DNA of 64,000 bases. It comes from Acanthopleura granulata (taxonomy: Eukaryota; Mollusca; Polyplacophora; Chitonida; Chitonidae). The DNA lies in NCBI GenBank assembly GCA_016165875.1, contig JABBOT010000002.1, positions 33,941,868 to 34,005,867 of the forward strand, given 5' to 3'. Of the stretch, positions 1-13,389 are shown piece by piece. Both the position numbers and the translations under genes were made by a program. Numbering within the stretch: the first letter of the stretch is position 1; every line of letters begins with the position of its first letter. Below the pieces are notes generated by a model. The model saw nothing but the letters and a program-made list of their open reading frames with translations. It was not told where the DNA came from and did no database searches.

Positions 1-874
1 AGCCCTGTTGAATACAGTTTGACGTTGTTCGTTTAGGTGAGGAACTAATGTGGACTTGTTCATTAGACTAACCAGGGTGCACAGGAAGTGCCAGGTGTGC
101 CACTCAGGGGTGTGTCAGGAATCTGTGGTCACGAATAAGGTAGAGTTTCGGGAGTATGCAAAATGATATGGCAGATGTTTTCAGGTATTTTTCAACAGGT
201 ATTGTAGAGGATTGTAATTGTATACATATATGCTTAGTCATCGTCTTTGCCTCCTCCTGCTTTCTTTTTGGGTAATCTGTCTCTCTGTATCTTGACTGTG
301 GCTGTATATTAAAAGGTTCTGCAAAGAGCAATAGTTTCTATTAGGGCCAGCTCAGTTTCTTTTGAGTTTAAATACACTTGTCATATTGACTTGTTAAGTT
401 TATTTCTTAGTGTCACTGCTTTCCTTTTTTAAAGGCAAAAATGTCCAAAATGAAACCCAAGAAAGTAACTCACTTGGATTGGCGCAATTAAAAGAACGGA
501 CTAATTTACTTACCATTATACATCTATATGCTGGCATCTTTGTCCACATGCTTTTAAGCAGTCCTAAACATTAAACAGTTTCCATGGTACAAGTGACCGA
601 TTAGATTGGTTACAACTCATCAGCCATATCTAAGAACTGGTGGTAAACAAGTGTTACAAACAAAGTAGTTATTTTTTTTTGTGTCATTTCAATATCTGTA
701 AATTTCAATTTAAATATGCTTTTAGCCATGTCGTGTGAGTGTTTCCGGTTCTCAGTTATGTGTTTTTTTCCCTGTACAGCTACATTTCTCAAAAGACATT
801 ACTTCATGGTTTCAGATAAAAATGCTATAGAAGAATACCATTTTAATTGTTCACAAGATATATATGTATAATAA

Positions 875-985
875 TTTGATTGGTGTTTTACACCATGCTC
901 AAGAATATTTCACATATACGGCCACAGCCAGCATTATGGTGGGACTAAATCGAGCAAGGCCCCAGGGAAACTCTGCTAGACATAC
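875..985 (-). repeat. Degenerate tRNA-derived SINE, tail half
   Basis: Read on the minus strand this matches the 3' half of the SINE seen best at 59790-60034: the words for ataatgctggc, then tgaaatattcttgag, then an ending like acaccaatca. The tRNA-like head is missing and several positions have decayed. Family membership is inferred from the shared words within the window and from memory of molluscan SINE tails. Confidence 0.6.
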
Positions 986-3900
986 ACCTATGCTTTGTTA
1001 TAATACATTGTTTCATTACGTAGCATATTCCAGCTTTAGATGTTGGCAGTTCCCATTTTTAGTACTGTCTTGGTAGTTGCCTTGTGGGTTACAGTGACCA
1101 GAACTCGAGTGGAGGTTATTCTTCATACATAGATCCTGATCCTCGCCTCAACATGGCCTCTATGCTTTGGTTTGATGTGCATACACACACGGACCAGGCT
1201 TATACCTTACAAGGTTATACAGCCAAGTTCATTTACAGCTCTACATGTATCCCAGAAGAGATGTCATTTTGTTTCGACCAGAAATTGATTAGTAAATCAC
1301 CATTTTCAGGGTTAATTTCAGCTATGATTTAGAAATGTGTGCTATCAGCTGAATAAGAGGGTTGATCAGCAAATGAGGAGCAGCCGGGCACGGCTGTGTC
1401 GGTGGTGAGAAGTTGAGGCGGCAGCTATTGATTCCAGCATTCAGGACTCGTGCTGTGGTCCTTCAACTCTCCTGCTTCTGTAGCCATTCCTAGCCTGTCA
1501 TCACGGAGAGCGTCACTCACAGTTCCGATCAACTGCAGGCTTGAAATTTCCAATCATCTTCAGCTTAGATGTAATCCAAGTGTGGTGATTGAATTTCAAG
1601 GGATTACTCTTCACAAAATTACCCTCCCCGCTAAGGCGTCAAGTACTTTTCATTGCCCAAAACATCATGCCTTGACTGTGCAATGAACAGTATAAAGGAG
1701 ATTGTGCTTAGGTCGTCCACCCTCCACGAACATAATTTACCAGGAGATCTAAATAAACCCAATCCATGTAATGTTGTGAAAAACAGGATGAGATGTGTTC
1801 TGGAATAGAAGCTTGATGACTGAATAAAGATTTCTGCTCCATGTTCGTTGTTTTTTTCTGAAATAGAATTGATGTAAAGCATTTCTATTATATATGCCAT
1901 CAAATTGGCTTAACTATGAGAGTGTCATTGATGCACAGAAGTTTTTGTACTGTCTACTTTTCAATGCTTTTGGTATTGCTCAGACACTCATGGATGTGTG
2001 GGCTATTTTGTTTTGACAAATGGCTTCATTGATGCCATCTGATAAATTATCTTGATGCATGTGCTACCATGGTGCAGAAAGAAGCATGCAAATAGCAGTA
2101 TTGAATGTCTGTAAATTGCATGATGGCATTGAAATAACCTAAATGTTACACAAAAAAACATAATATGTGATATCTATTAGAATCCAGATAGTTCATGATA
2201 ACCAGTGTGTTTTGAAGCTTGAGTGTTTTTATTATTATAGCTTCTTTCACTGCTTTGTAGAGCTTGCTATATAATTCACCATGGATGATTCAAACTGTTC
2301 AGTTAAGAAGTATGAAATAACAACATTCTGAAATCCATCATCATGCATGGCAGAAAGTTAGTTTTTTCTGGGTCTTTGTACACTTTGCAATCTTTTTTTA
2401 CCTAGCCTACGGAAATTATATCATCTGTATCTCACATACTTTATGGATCTGTAGTCTTTGACTGCTTTTAAATTGAAATTTTATACCAATGTTGAAGTTA
2501 TTTCACAACAGTGCCTATATTTGAAGTTAATAAATATATCAGTGGATTCTGTGTTTGGAGGCTCTGGACATTCAACTTTAAAGAATCTTCCCAGTAGTGT
2601 AACAGGTCCCAGCATGCTCTTGTGAATGTGATGTATCATGGTGCCAATGTGGTGTTGAAATTCAGGTATAGGAGGGTAGGTCATTAGTTTCTTTGCTGTG
2701 GAATTAAATCTAGAACTACCAACTTAAGTATAGACTTACTGCCCAGTGTAAGTCATGAAGATCTTCATAAATTTGTCTGGTATTAATGTTTAATTTTGTG
2801 AAGCCTGCATAGTGTGGAGCCTTAATTTGGCCCCGTTATAGATGAGGCTTCTTGGCTACGCTGTCATCGCCTCTCTTACCCTTGGCTCCATGCTGTTTCA
2901 TATTAAATGCTGGTACTGACTAATTCTGGTGGCTTGCCAATATGCTGAAGGCTGTCTAGTTGTGAGGGGCAGTGGCTGGGCTTCAGACAAGCTATAAACA
3001 GCATTTCTGATGATAACCTCCATGGAGAGAGTAAGTGGATGGTGATAAGAGGGCAGAGATTCCTTCCCAGCCATGATGGTTTGAAACGAGTCACGACCAG
3101 GCTCTCTGGGAGATGCTGGCTTCTGTAACAGGCCCCTTCCTTAACTCTGTATCTCTGTCTTTGACAGCTCCCAGTCAATCTGGGGACTCCTTTGACACAA
3201 AATTTCTGCAATCTTTAACTGCCATCAGGATGCGTCCCCTAAATCTAACAAAGTTGACAGGTTTATATACATATATTCCAGACTGCACTGCTTTTTAGCA
3301 GTTCTTTTTGGTACATGGTATAAAATGGGATGACTTCATAGGCAAAGTTGAACATTTAGCTACCAAATCATGTTAAATGTTTGAATTTCAGTTCTTGTTT
3401 AGAGTTGGTAAAAGGAGATAACAGGATAGGGGTGTGCTGGTCTGTTTATAACCTGCTACTGGAGCACAGATTACAGCTAACATGATGTCTATCTGATGAC
3501 ACTTGTATTCTGATTTAGTCCCCAAATATGTAGATGTTTTTTCCTCAGGGAATCGTTAAGCTCTTCGCAGTGATTTTTGTCAACAATAAAAATAGATACC
3601 ATTACAGTTTATTGACTCGTGTCTGCTCGTCTAAAGATAAATGGCTATTGAAAAGGAGAGTGCAGAGGGATATAAATGGAAGTCATTCATAGCCAGGTAG
3701 AGATGAGTTATTATTGTGTGAGGATGCCTGCTGATTTGGTATCAATCAATGGAAGCCATTATAAGAGCTGGCTGACATTGCTTTGTGTGAGCCGTACTCA
3801 TGAAACATCTACACGAAACCTTTCAGCCATGATTATTTGCAGTTTTACATTGCTTCTTCCTACTAACGTATATAGAAAATTTGTATAATATGTGTATAAT

Positions 3901-4233
3901 CACAGGTATGCATGTGTGTGAAAGGCTTAGGGTTGAATTATGGTACATTTTGATATTTCTGATCATAGTGGAGTTCATCAACATGGATTGAACCACCTGA
4001 GCGCCTGCATTAAAGTGATCATTTCCGGCACCAAATGGACAGTGATCTCTTTGGGAATATTACATAACATTGTAATGATATTGGTAACATCAGCCCTGTT
4101 TATTCTTACAATCATGGTCATTCTTAATGACAAGGATCAAATCGTCAACATTGCTCTATCTGTTGGACTGTTGCTGGCTTCACTTTGGATATGTAGCTAG
4201 CTACAGCATGGGGTTACAACATGGGTAACACCA

Positions 4234-4592
4234 GTATCCCATACCTCCAAGCAGTGTCTGATACCTCCAAGTGGTGCACCATGCCTCCAAACAGTATCCC
4301 ATATTGCCATGCAGTATCCAAACCTCCAAGCGGTGCACCATACTTCCAAGCAGTATCCCATACCAACATGCAGTATCCAAACTTTCCTGCAGTATCCAAA
4401 CCTCCGTGCAGTATCCCAAACCTCCATGCAGTATCCCATACCTCTATGCAGTATCCCATACCTCTATGCAGTATCCCATACCTTCATGTAGTGTCCCAAC
4501 CTCCATGCAGTATCCAAACCTCCATGCAGTGTCCCATACCTCCATACATTGTCCCACACCTCTATGCAGTATCCCATTCTTCAATGCAGTAT
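4234..4592. repeat. Minisatellite of 19/20-bp units
   Basis: About 18 imperfect head-to-tail copies of a unit like cctccatgcagtatcccata. Units with cccata are 20 bp and units with ccaaa are 19 bp, and the two types alternate irregularly. Because the unit is not a multiple of three and has few stop triplets, several overlapping frames on both strands stay open for 60-160 codons. These are almost certainly not genes. Confidence 0.9.
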
Positions 4593-5562
4593 ATCTTCTC
4601 CCTCACAGGACACACAAGATAGGTTCTGTGATCATATTACCTGTTCTGTTATTACCATGTCTCTTTGCACTAGATGACCCAGTGTTCTCATCAACCAATC
4701 AGCCGTCCAGATGCCTTTGGCTATGTCGATCAGGTTGCCATGGTTATGAGATATGTTCATAATGTGTCTCTTAGCATCAGTATAATTATTTTACCTGGTT
4801 ATTAGACCTTGGGCTTTCTGGTATTTACTATCTGCATCAAGTGGTTTGGACTTATCTTATTGCTTCAAGTAGACAGTTGTACATATATATATTTGTTAAT
4901 GTATCTGGAGTTTTTGGCCAGATTAATGCTAAATGAGCCAGTCTTTGTCAAGGTTTGTCTTACAGTACAGTTGAACCAGTTCTCATAATTCAGTCTGCGC
5001 CTATAGAAGGGTTACTTTGTAATAGTACATGCATGTACAAAGTTTGATGTTCTTGCTAGTCCAGAAGTAAAGCATGAGACGATATACATTGTTGTGGAGT
5101 CACAGCACTTTGAGTAATTCTTAGACCAGTGGTCTGATATATTGCAAGCAACAAGGTAATTTGTTTTACCTAATTCTGCCTAAGCAAGGGTTCTAGGGGG
5201 GTTGTAAGTTGATACTATATATGCATTGACATGAACTATTTGAATGAAACCCAAACTGAGGTAAATTGACAAGATGCTGAATTTCCCCGCATGGCTATCA
5301 CACTGTTGTTGTCGCTCTGGTTTGACATCTGTATGATGTAGTCTCTTATAGTTACCAGGAGCTCTTATGAGACCTTCTCGCATGCATGTCCAAAAGGTCT
5401 GCATATACATCAGGAGTGAGGTCTGTCAGTTTCTCGAAACTTAAAAGTGTCTGCAACAGCATAAGTAGGAAGTTTTTTCAGCAAGACATTAAACAACAAT
5501 CAAATAAATAATTCAATCAGCTTTGTTCTTGGATGTTTTCTGGTAAATGTTGACAGAGTAAT

Positions 5563-5705
5563 ATTTGAGACGTGTTATCACTATCCCACACCTAGCACAC
5601 TCCTGAAAAAAAACCTAGGTGTGCTAATAACACACGCCTGAAATAATGAAGAGTCTGGTTAGTGTGAGTTTAGGTGTGCAAATCACACTTGTGCTCAAAA
5701 TCAAA
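5563..5705 (-). repeat. Copy of a dispersed ~145-bp repeat
   Basis: Reverse-complemented, this aligns over about 145 bp with 58858-59016. Shared blocks include cattatttcaggcgtgtgt, a run like gtgcnctagntntgggatag and an ending like agcacacctcagat. It is a non-coding interspersed element of unknown family, perhaps a MITE or SINE fragment. A short piece at about 5489-5512 (attaaacaacaatcaaataa) resembles a SINE tail end. Confidence 0.65.
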
Positions 5706-8700
5706 CACACGGGCCTGAGTAACCATATTGTCTGACACCTAACAGCTGGTTCCCATACAGTGGTGATTATTTCTGGTGGCACCAATTGACGGCTGTTGTT
5801 TTTCACTTAATTACTTGGTGTTTCAGTAATTTGTGGCTGGTCCAGGAGCATGCTGTAATTGGAGCCTGATATTCAGGATGCAGATATTGATTGTCTCACG
5901 CTATCAAGAACAATGACCTTTGGTGCTCGTAGCCCTGAGAATGCATGTGAAATCTATTCACATTTGATTCAGAAACCCAGCTTGTGGCAGAAGTGAATAT
6001 GCACAATGCAGTGTTTTTATCTAGCGAAGAGAGGTTGACTTCTGCCAACAATATGGCTTTCTTCCTGCCATAATGTATGTTCTTCTCCCTGGCAGCTTTT
6101 GTATAATTTTTAGGAAATCATGTGGTGTTTTTGTCATTGTGAAATGTGTGATGCATATAGAAGTTGGTCTATGATGTTTATGTGCCGTGAATCGTCCATA
6201 TATTGACAAATATTGGGTTGGCACTACGCAGCCATTAACCTCTAAGGTTTGCACTTACATATATACTGCCATTCAGCAGAGTGTTCAGGTTCCCATTTCA
6301 TACACTTTGATATTTAACTCTGAGCGAGGTATTGATGAAATGATTACTGTCAGAGAGTATAGTTGTCAAGTGACAGGTTGAATGAATGGCATTGTCCCAA
6401 TCTGCAGGAAGGTGCTATGTCCAGGTGAGTTAATTGGATTAGCACCTTTTACCAGCTTGTTTTCCAAATGGCCATGGCTTATCGATATAAAGTGCCATTT
6501 CATACTAATGTTTGCAGAAAATTAGCTCCACGGATAAAAAATGGCTTGTTATTAATAGGTGTTCCATTTCGCAAATCTATTAGATTTTCAGTTTTCCCAC
6601 CATGAGTGAAGAGTGGGTGTGGCATCAGGTGAGCTCTTAAGCCAGCTTACAGGATATCTCAATTATCTGGTTCTCCTGAATTAGAAACAAACCCTCTGTT
6701 TTGGAATGCAGGGTTTTAATCTGTGTATGATAAAAGAGTGATCCATTTGCAGGTGGCCAAGTAGACCATGTTATGAAATCCTGTTGTGAGGTTATATATC
6801 ACATGGAGGCCAGAACAGGAAGCCATTTGTCTGCCATTATATTCTCCCTGTTCCTGGACATTCTTCTCATCGTGATATCGGCAGGTGTTTCATCTTCCCT
6901 TGTCCGTTCCAGGTTCATTAACAATGAAAGCCACTGACATTTGACTGGACAGGTCAATACTTAACTGAGATTGCCCGCCTGCCTCGACATAACCGCCTCT
7001 TTGAAGTCCTTCTGACCTTTGACTAATAAACAATAAATTGGTCAGGTAATGACTCTGTTAACTGTGGACAACATTTAGACGGATCACTGAATGCTTTGCA
7101 CTCAAGGTTTGAAGCTCTTGATATTTAAGCCATTCAGAAATAGGGCCTTTGGACATCTTACATTATTTATTGATACTATTTCTGCTTCAATGGCAATTGG
7201 ATGTAATGTGAAATGGCAGAGAGGTCAAGAGGGGCCAACTGGCAGTAGACAAGATGCTAATTACCTGGCCTAAGAGAAAGAGGAAAACAGTGCAAATCTC
7301 AGATTGCACTAAACAGTGAGGGGGCTGTCAAGTCCTTTGGCTAACCCCTGGGCCTGCCCACCTTGACCTTTGCCTTTCTGCAGGGAACTGGTGGGTGTTG
7401 AGGAGGTGAGCAGTGGAAGCAAAAGCCTAAGATGGTGTGATCACCTGTGTGTAGGATGCCATTTGTCAGCAGTCATGCCAACCCACACTTTCATCACCAT
7501 CTGTTCAGAGGTGGTTGTTACATCGATGTCCGATTTGAGATGCTGTTTTGGGGAATTGTAAATGAAGATTTTGCTTGGTTTTATCATGATGGCACAATGA
7601 TATATGATTTCACCCATGTCGGTAGTTTTGATGAACGTAATTTCAATTTGCTTGGAATTATCTCAAAGGCATTACAACATTGATATCTGATAATGATTGC
7701 ATGGATTTGCTGGTAAGTCATCTGAGACAGTTGAGAGAGCTGTGTAGATTACAAGGTCATTCCTCATGGCATTTATCTTACCTGTTTGCACAGCCATCAG
7801 CCTTATGCTCTTACATAGAACTGTCTTAACCTGTCTACTTTCAGACTACTTACTCAAGAGTGTTTTCTTTGGTAGAAAAGTACCCTGTGACGTGTTATAA
7901 AAGTTTATTGGAATGTTTGCGGAGATTCATTTGCTGGTTTTCATCTAGCAGCTGTTGCCTTAAACTCAACACTGACTACTTACCCTCTGTTATTTTCTTA
8001 ATTAACAGGGATGCTTATTTTTATCAGCTTTGAGAGGAAAGCTGTTGGGAGCCTGCATTGGAATCCTGAAGAGAATATTTCATCCACCCTACTGGGACAT
8101 TAGTCATGTATTTCTAAGTGGGAATTCTTCTGAGAAGATAGATTGAGCTGTGGTAGCTGGCAAGAGAATTAGAATGGTTGTTTGGCTCGTATATTGATCC
8201 TGCTTCAATATTCAAAAAAAACCCATTCAGCCCTCGGGTAGGTGCATATATGGGTTTGTTGGAGATAATTAACTGGTGCTGAAAGCTGCTGGAAATCTGA
8301 GTGTAATTCTAAGGAGTTTGAGGAGCTTAACAGTTATTGACTGGTAATTGACTATTTTTAACATCAAAGCAATGGGGAAAGTGTTAAGTAAGGTAGTGAG
8401 AGGTTATGGGCTTGTGTAAATCAATTTCACCCAAGAGGCAGTAATTCATTTGTTACTGTAGTTAATCTGTTTTCCCAGGAAAATATCAGCCTCGGTTTCT
8501 GTGGGTTAGAATCTTGAAAGAGCTAGTGCTTCTGCATTGCACATGTATGTGTATTTCTGGTGTTATGCATTGTTCAAATTCTTGTGAATAATGAAACAAC
8601 CTTCTGCCAAGATCACAAAATGTCAAGCTAGTCTTTGGTGTTGTAGGAAAATTAATAATGCTCTTTGTAGATCAGGCAGAATGTAGGTAAGGCTAATACT

Positions 8701-11700
8701 TCTGTTATTCAGTTTATGATACCTAGGTAGTTATTCATGTATTTTTCTTGCTTGCAAAATTTGTTGGTTTTAATGTAAAAATAACTACTTGACTCATGAA
8801 TGTACATCATTGGGGGAGAGATTCAAGCATACAAATATGGTGAAAACTGTCAGATACACCTAACACTTGAATAGCTCAACTCGGTTAATGAATAGCTTTG
8901 AAAAGATAAGTGTAGAAATGTCACCGTGACCTCGATCTGTCTAGGGCTGTACCTGTCTGCCTTGATGAATGACATAGGGCCCTGAATGCCATACCTGTCA
9001 CTGTTGTCAGAGTGTTGGTTTACATGTGATTAAAAAAAAAGTTTACCTGCAGGACTTAACTTTTCAGATGGAAAGCATGTGTGGGATTAACAATAATGTT
9101 CCTAGAAAAATAATCTTGGCTATGCGATGTGTGATCCTAACCTGTATGCATGTAGTAACCTGAAGTGCCTGTACTACTTGATCAGTTCAGAACTATCAGT
9201 TGTTAGCCAATAGGGGCATTTCGAGGTCGAGCTCTTTTGTTGTAGAAGGTAAAAAGAGTTCAGTTGTGTCGTATGACTTGTCAAAAATGTCAGGCAATTT
9301 TGTTGATTTAATTTACCGATCACATGTCTTGCCATGTTAGGGAGGTCGAAACGACTCCTCCTTCAATCAGGAGCTTCTTATATTAAAAAACTTCCAGCTC
9401 CTCAATTTTCCCTATTTTACATCTAGTCTAAGTAACTTTTTTTGAAACTTTTCTTAGAAGCCCATGTCATAGTAAATGTAATCAGAAATAGTTGCCTAAC
9501 ATTTTTGACAGTTCGCATGGTACAGTAGGGCTTTTCTTACCTTTAGCGAGAAAACAGTTCGATCTTGAAACTCCCCTATTCATAGAGGCTAAAGACTTCA
9601 GTTGTCTGTTTGAAATTTGTTATCTTATTTTCTGCTTGTTTTTTTTTCTTAACGAGTAAGCTGTTTACCATGATAATAATCAAGTTACTATCATATATAT
9701 TGGTAAATTAGAAATTGGAAAATTTAAGGATAAGCTGTCAGGAGTCAGAATTAAGTCCGCCACAATGTTATGTATCATATGCAAAATGTGTGGACTACTT
9801 CATCTGAAAGCTTTAAATACTTACTAATATGAGAAACGCACATGGGGTTATACCTCGAGCCTCACTCTGTGTTATAGCAGGTGATACAGCGGGTGTCTGC
9901 AAGGCCTTGTGCACCTGGCCAATGTGTTAAGGTGATTCGCCTGACAGGCTTATAGACTAGTCTTTTCCCCATCCTCTTGAGGTATGATTCTCTTGATTAC
10001 TTCTAATGTAAGAAATTGGCTTTGGAATAAACTAGAAGGCTTGCTGCTGGATGATTTTAATGAGATTTGGTTTTTTTGTTGGTATCAGGAGATTCGGTTC
10101 TACTACTTAATTTGGCAGGTTTCTCCAGAGATGTCAAGTTTTGGATATTTCTTCTCTGCTGATGTGATAGCCTAAGTTGATAAAAATGATAGAAAAGAGT
10201 TAATAATTGTGACAGAAATATAGTTTACCATGATGAAAAAGTGTAAAACGTTGTTGAAATCTCACTGTTTGAAAGCCTCATTTCAACCTGCAAATTAAGA
10301 TGAATGACAGCCTTTGATGAACCCATGTGCTGAGCTTTGCTGTTCCTTGAGTAGCCTTATACCTCAACCATTTCGCATTTGAAAGTAGCAACTTTCGGTG
10401 CGATTTATGCACCTTTTTGCAGTTGGTTTTGGACACAAAGTTATATTGGCCAATTTCTGGCCTTGAAGAAATTTTGTCAGTCAACACACAATAATGACCT
10501 CAGAATATGACTGAATAAACATCATACCAACAAATGAAAAAGCTTTACTTCACAAATTTTACATTTGTTTTTGTTACCATAGCAGCTGGTACACAGGTTT
10601 TTTTTTCAGCTAATTTCTCTTTACAAACTCAGTTTGAAGAAATCAGATAACTCAGTATTTTTTGTCAAAATCTATTGAAAACCCAATTTATTTCATGAAA
10701 ACTCAATACAAAATTAGTCTAAAACTCAATTTTCTTGTATTTCTCATACTTGTTATTACAATTAGAAGGCTGCTAGAAAAACCCACGGGTACATTGCAAA
10801 TTTTGCATACATTGAATTTTTGTTGCTTGCTATATTACCATTAGTAACGAAGGGCTGTATTATGGTACAGCATTTCCCACCTGTGGTCTGTCTTTACATA
10901 AACTTTATGATATTACCAATATATACGGAAATGCTTCACAGAGGGTTACAAAGCTTTTTATCTCTTATGTCTGGTGAAAACCAGTTATGCCACCTAAATT
11001 TTACACAGATATGCCCTTTTTTGAGGGATGTATAGATGAGTCGTGTCAATGTGTACTGTGTCTAATGGTCTGCTGTATACATGTATGTTGAAAACTGGAC
11101 AAACTTGTCCGTTTCAGTCACCAGTGCCCAACCTGACTTTCATTTGCAATGTTCATTATTCTCTGTGTGAACTGTTAATTTTTGTTTTGAGTAAGCATCA
11201 AGGTTTTGGTTCTTTAACAATACATGTAATTCTCTTGCTTCATCAATTTAAACTCCTCCATGGCAACATGTGTGAAATGCCTTCAAATAAAATATTCACG
11301 AGTCAAAATTTATAGAAAGCTGTACATGTATGTGTGTAAGAAGTGCCAGCCCTTAGTTTTGTGTAGCATTCATTTGTTACATTTGAACTCAGTATCAAAA
11401 TAAAGTGGCGAAAAGTTTTTTGGCTGAAGATACAGGTGATATATTGCACAATATAAATGGGGTGAGGAGAGGAGTGTAGGGTGGTTACTGATTTACGGAT
11501 GTCACCTGGCCGTGTGTGGAGGAGGTTGTGCCATCCACCCCCACACCTACCTGTGTACACCTGTGTGCTAGCCGTCAGAGGATATTAACCTACTTAGACT
11601 TGCCTATCCTGGCCAGGTATGCCATTGACAGTGACCCACAGCCAAGCCATACCTGAGCAGACAAGTCCTCCAGGGCAGCCGAGCTGAGCCACACTCCCCA

Positions 11701-13259
11701 CAGACTGTCAATATTTGGTCAGGTTGCTTTACGATGAATTAGTATGCTTTAATAAACCAGGTATTGAACTGTGCTATACACGGGCCATCTAATTGGCTTG
11801 ACCTACCAGCGGTACCGGCAGAGTTCAGAGCTAAACCTCAAATGAAAATTTTGTGTTTATCTTATCCGTGTCCTGTCCCCATTGCTTTTGTGAATGATAA
11901 ACTCCCTGAGCATGAATGACCCAAGTAGGCCACACTTATCTGTGGTGCAGTCTATTGAATATTTAATATCTTGCAGCCAATGCTATTGATACATGTTAGA
12001 AGTAGTGCATGATAGCCTATTTGCTGGCTGTATAGGTGTATTTATACGATGTAATATTTACACTGACATGTATTGGTTTACTCATTGTGATCATCTTAAA
12101 CAATGTGTCTGGGCATGTAGATATTGGGTGGGGTCAGTTTCTCCATGTAGACTGTTGTATTGTTTCTCAAATGAACACTGAAATAGTGGCCCGAAATTGA
12201 CACAGGTTATTTGTGTAGACAGGGATCTATTTTAAGCCACGTCAATACCACTTCTGCAAGTGAAGCATCATGCTAGACATTAAAGCAGCATGGCCCTAGA
12301 GAGGAAACAGTAGTAAAATACGGTGAATTATATTATAAAGGCATGCTGAAATATCAACAGTTTATGGTGTTGTACATCCTTTCATATAGGTTTATGTGTG
12401 GAATGTTATGTTCTCCTCCTCCATTGAGCACCGGATATCTGTGGGTGTGAGGTGGGCCGTTAACGTGGAATGTTGTGGTGGGTGGATTTACCTGAATGCC
12501 TACTTTATTTGACTCTCCTTGATGTCTGTAACAGCCCTCAATTAAGTATACTTGAAGTTTTTCACCTTTCCACATGTAACATTGCAAATTTTATATATTT
12601 GAGGCTAACAAAAAATACTGTGTTCAACAATAAAATAAGGTTTATGAGTTCGCCAAGTATGTGCTCAGGAGATTTTTTGTTTTGCATACATGCAGTGGGT
12701 TTTTTATGTTAAAACAAGAGAATTATTTTTTTCATTTATAATACATTGAAAGGTGTAATAGCTTTTTGACTATGTGGAAAGAATGGTGAGTGGACCATGC
12801 CAGCCATCAGGTTAACATGTGCAGGGATATTTACATGGTTAACATGTTTTGTTGGTAATCATTCTTCTGTAGAATGTACCATGGGTTAGTCTTTATATCA
12901 TTGATAATGTGTTTAGGTTTATCCTGATTAATTTAGAGTAACTCCCCACGTGAGAGTGTGCATATCAGTTGTATATCACAGTATTTGTGATGCATTTACA
13001 TATTTTACGAATTTGTAAGTATTGTTCTAACTTCTCCATCAACGGGCAAGCAATACATGTGGCAATATTGTGTGGGGTGACCACGTGCCCTAATCAGGAC
13101 ATGAATATCTTATGTGAATGTAAGCATTTGGCTGGATTATTTCTTCAGCATTATAAAAAGCAATATGAAACAGCAAAGAATTGAACAGCTTAGTTAAAGT
13201 GTATTGCATAAATTAAGAATGTTGTTATAGGTCTGTAGTCTTCCAAGAATGTAACAAGC

Positions 13260-13389
13260 CCAACTCACACTGGCTTGCTCTCCCGGCGTACACGTACGTG
13301 GAAAGGTTTGTCAGCAACCTGCAGATGGTTGTAGGTTTCTTCCCACAATAATGCTGGCCACTCAATTAAATGAATAAATAAATAAATTA
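13260..13389 (+). repeat. SINE copy with an internal deletion
   Basis: Carries the SINE words gtcagcaacctgcagatggt and ataatgctggc and ends in an aataaataaataaa tail. The segment that normally holds gaaatattcttgag is missing, so the copy is internally deleted. Confidence 0.65.

Noticed and set aside
1084..1332. 82-codon frame starting MGYSDQNSSGGYSSYIDPDP
   Set aside because: Looks partly protein-like but has no recognisable domain and no good flanking splice sites; insufficient for a call.
3940..4200. 86-codon hydrophobic frame with apparent membrane segments
   Set aside because: AT-rich sequence gives Ile/Leu/Val by chance; no known family, no splice context, and it runs into the minisatellite.
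4221..4762. Plus- and minus-strand open frames of 72-163 codons
   Set aside because: All come from the 19/20-bp minisatellite, which lacks stop triplets; the peptides are frame-cycled repeats.
7381..7402. 22-nt exon-like unit between ctttctgcag and gtgagc
   Set aside because: Good splice words but no homology, length not a multiple of three and no partner exons; chance in 26 kb of intron-like sequence is likely.
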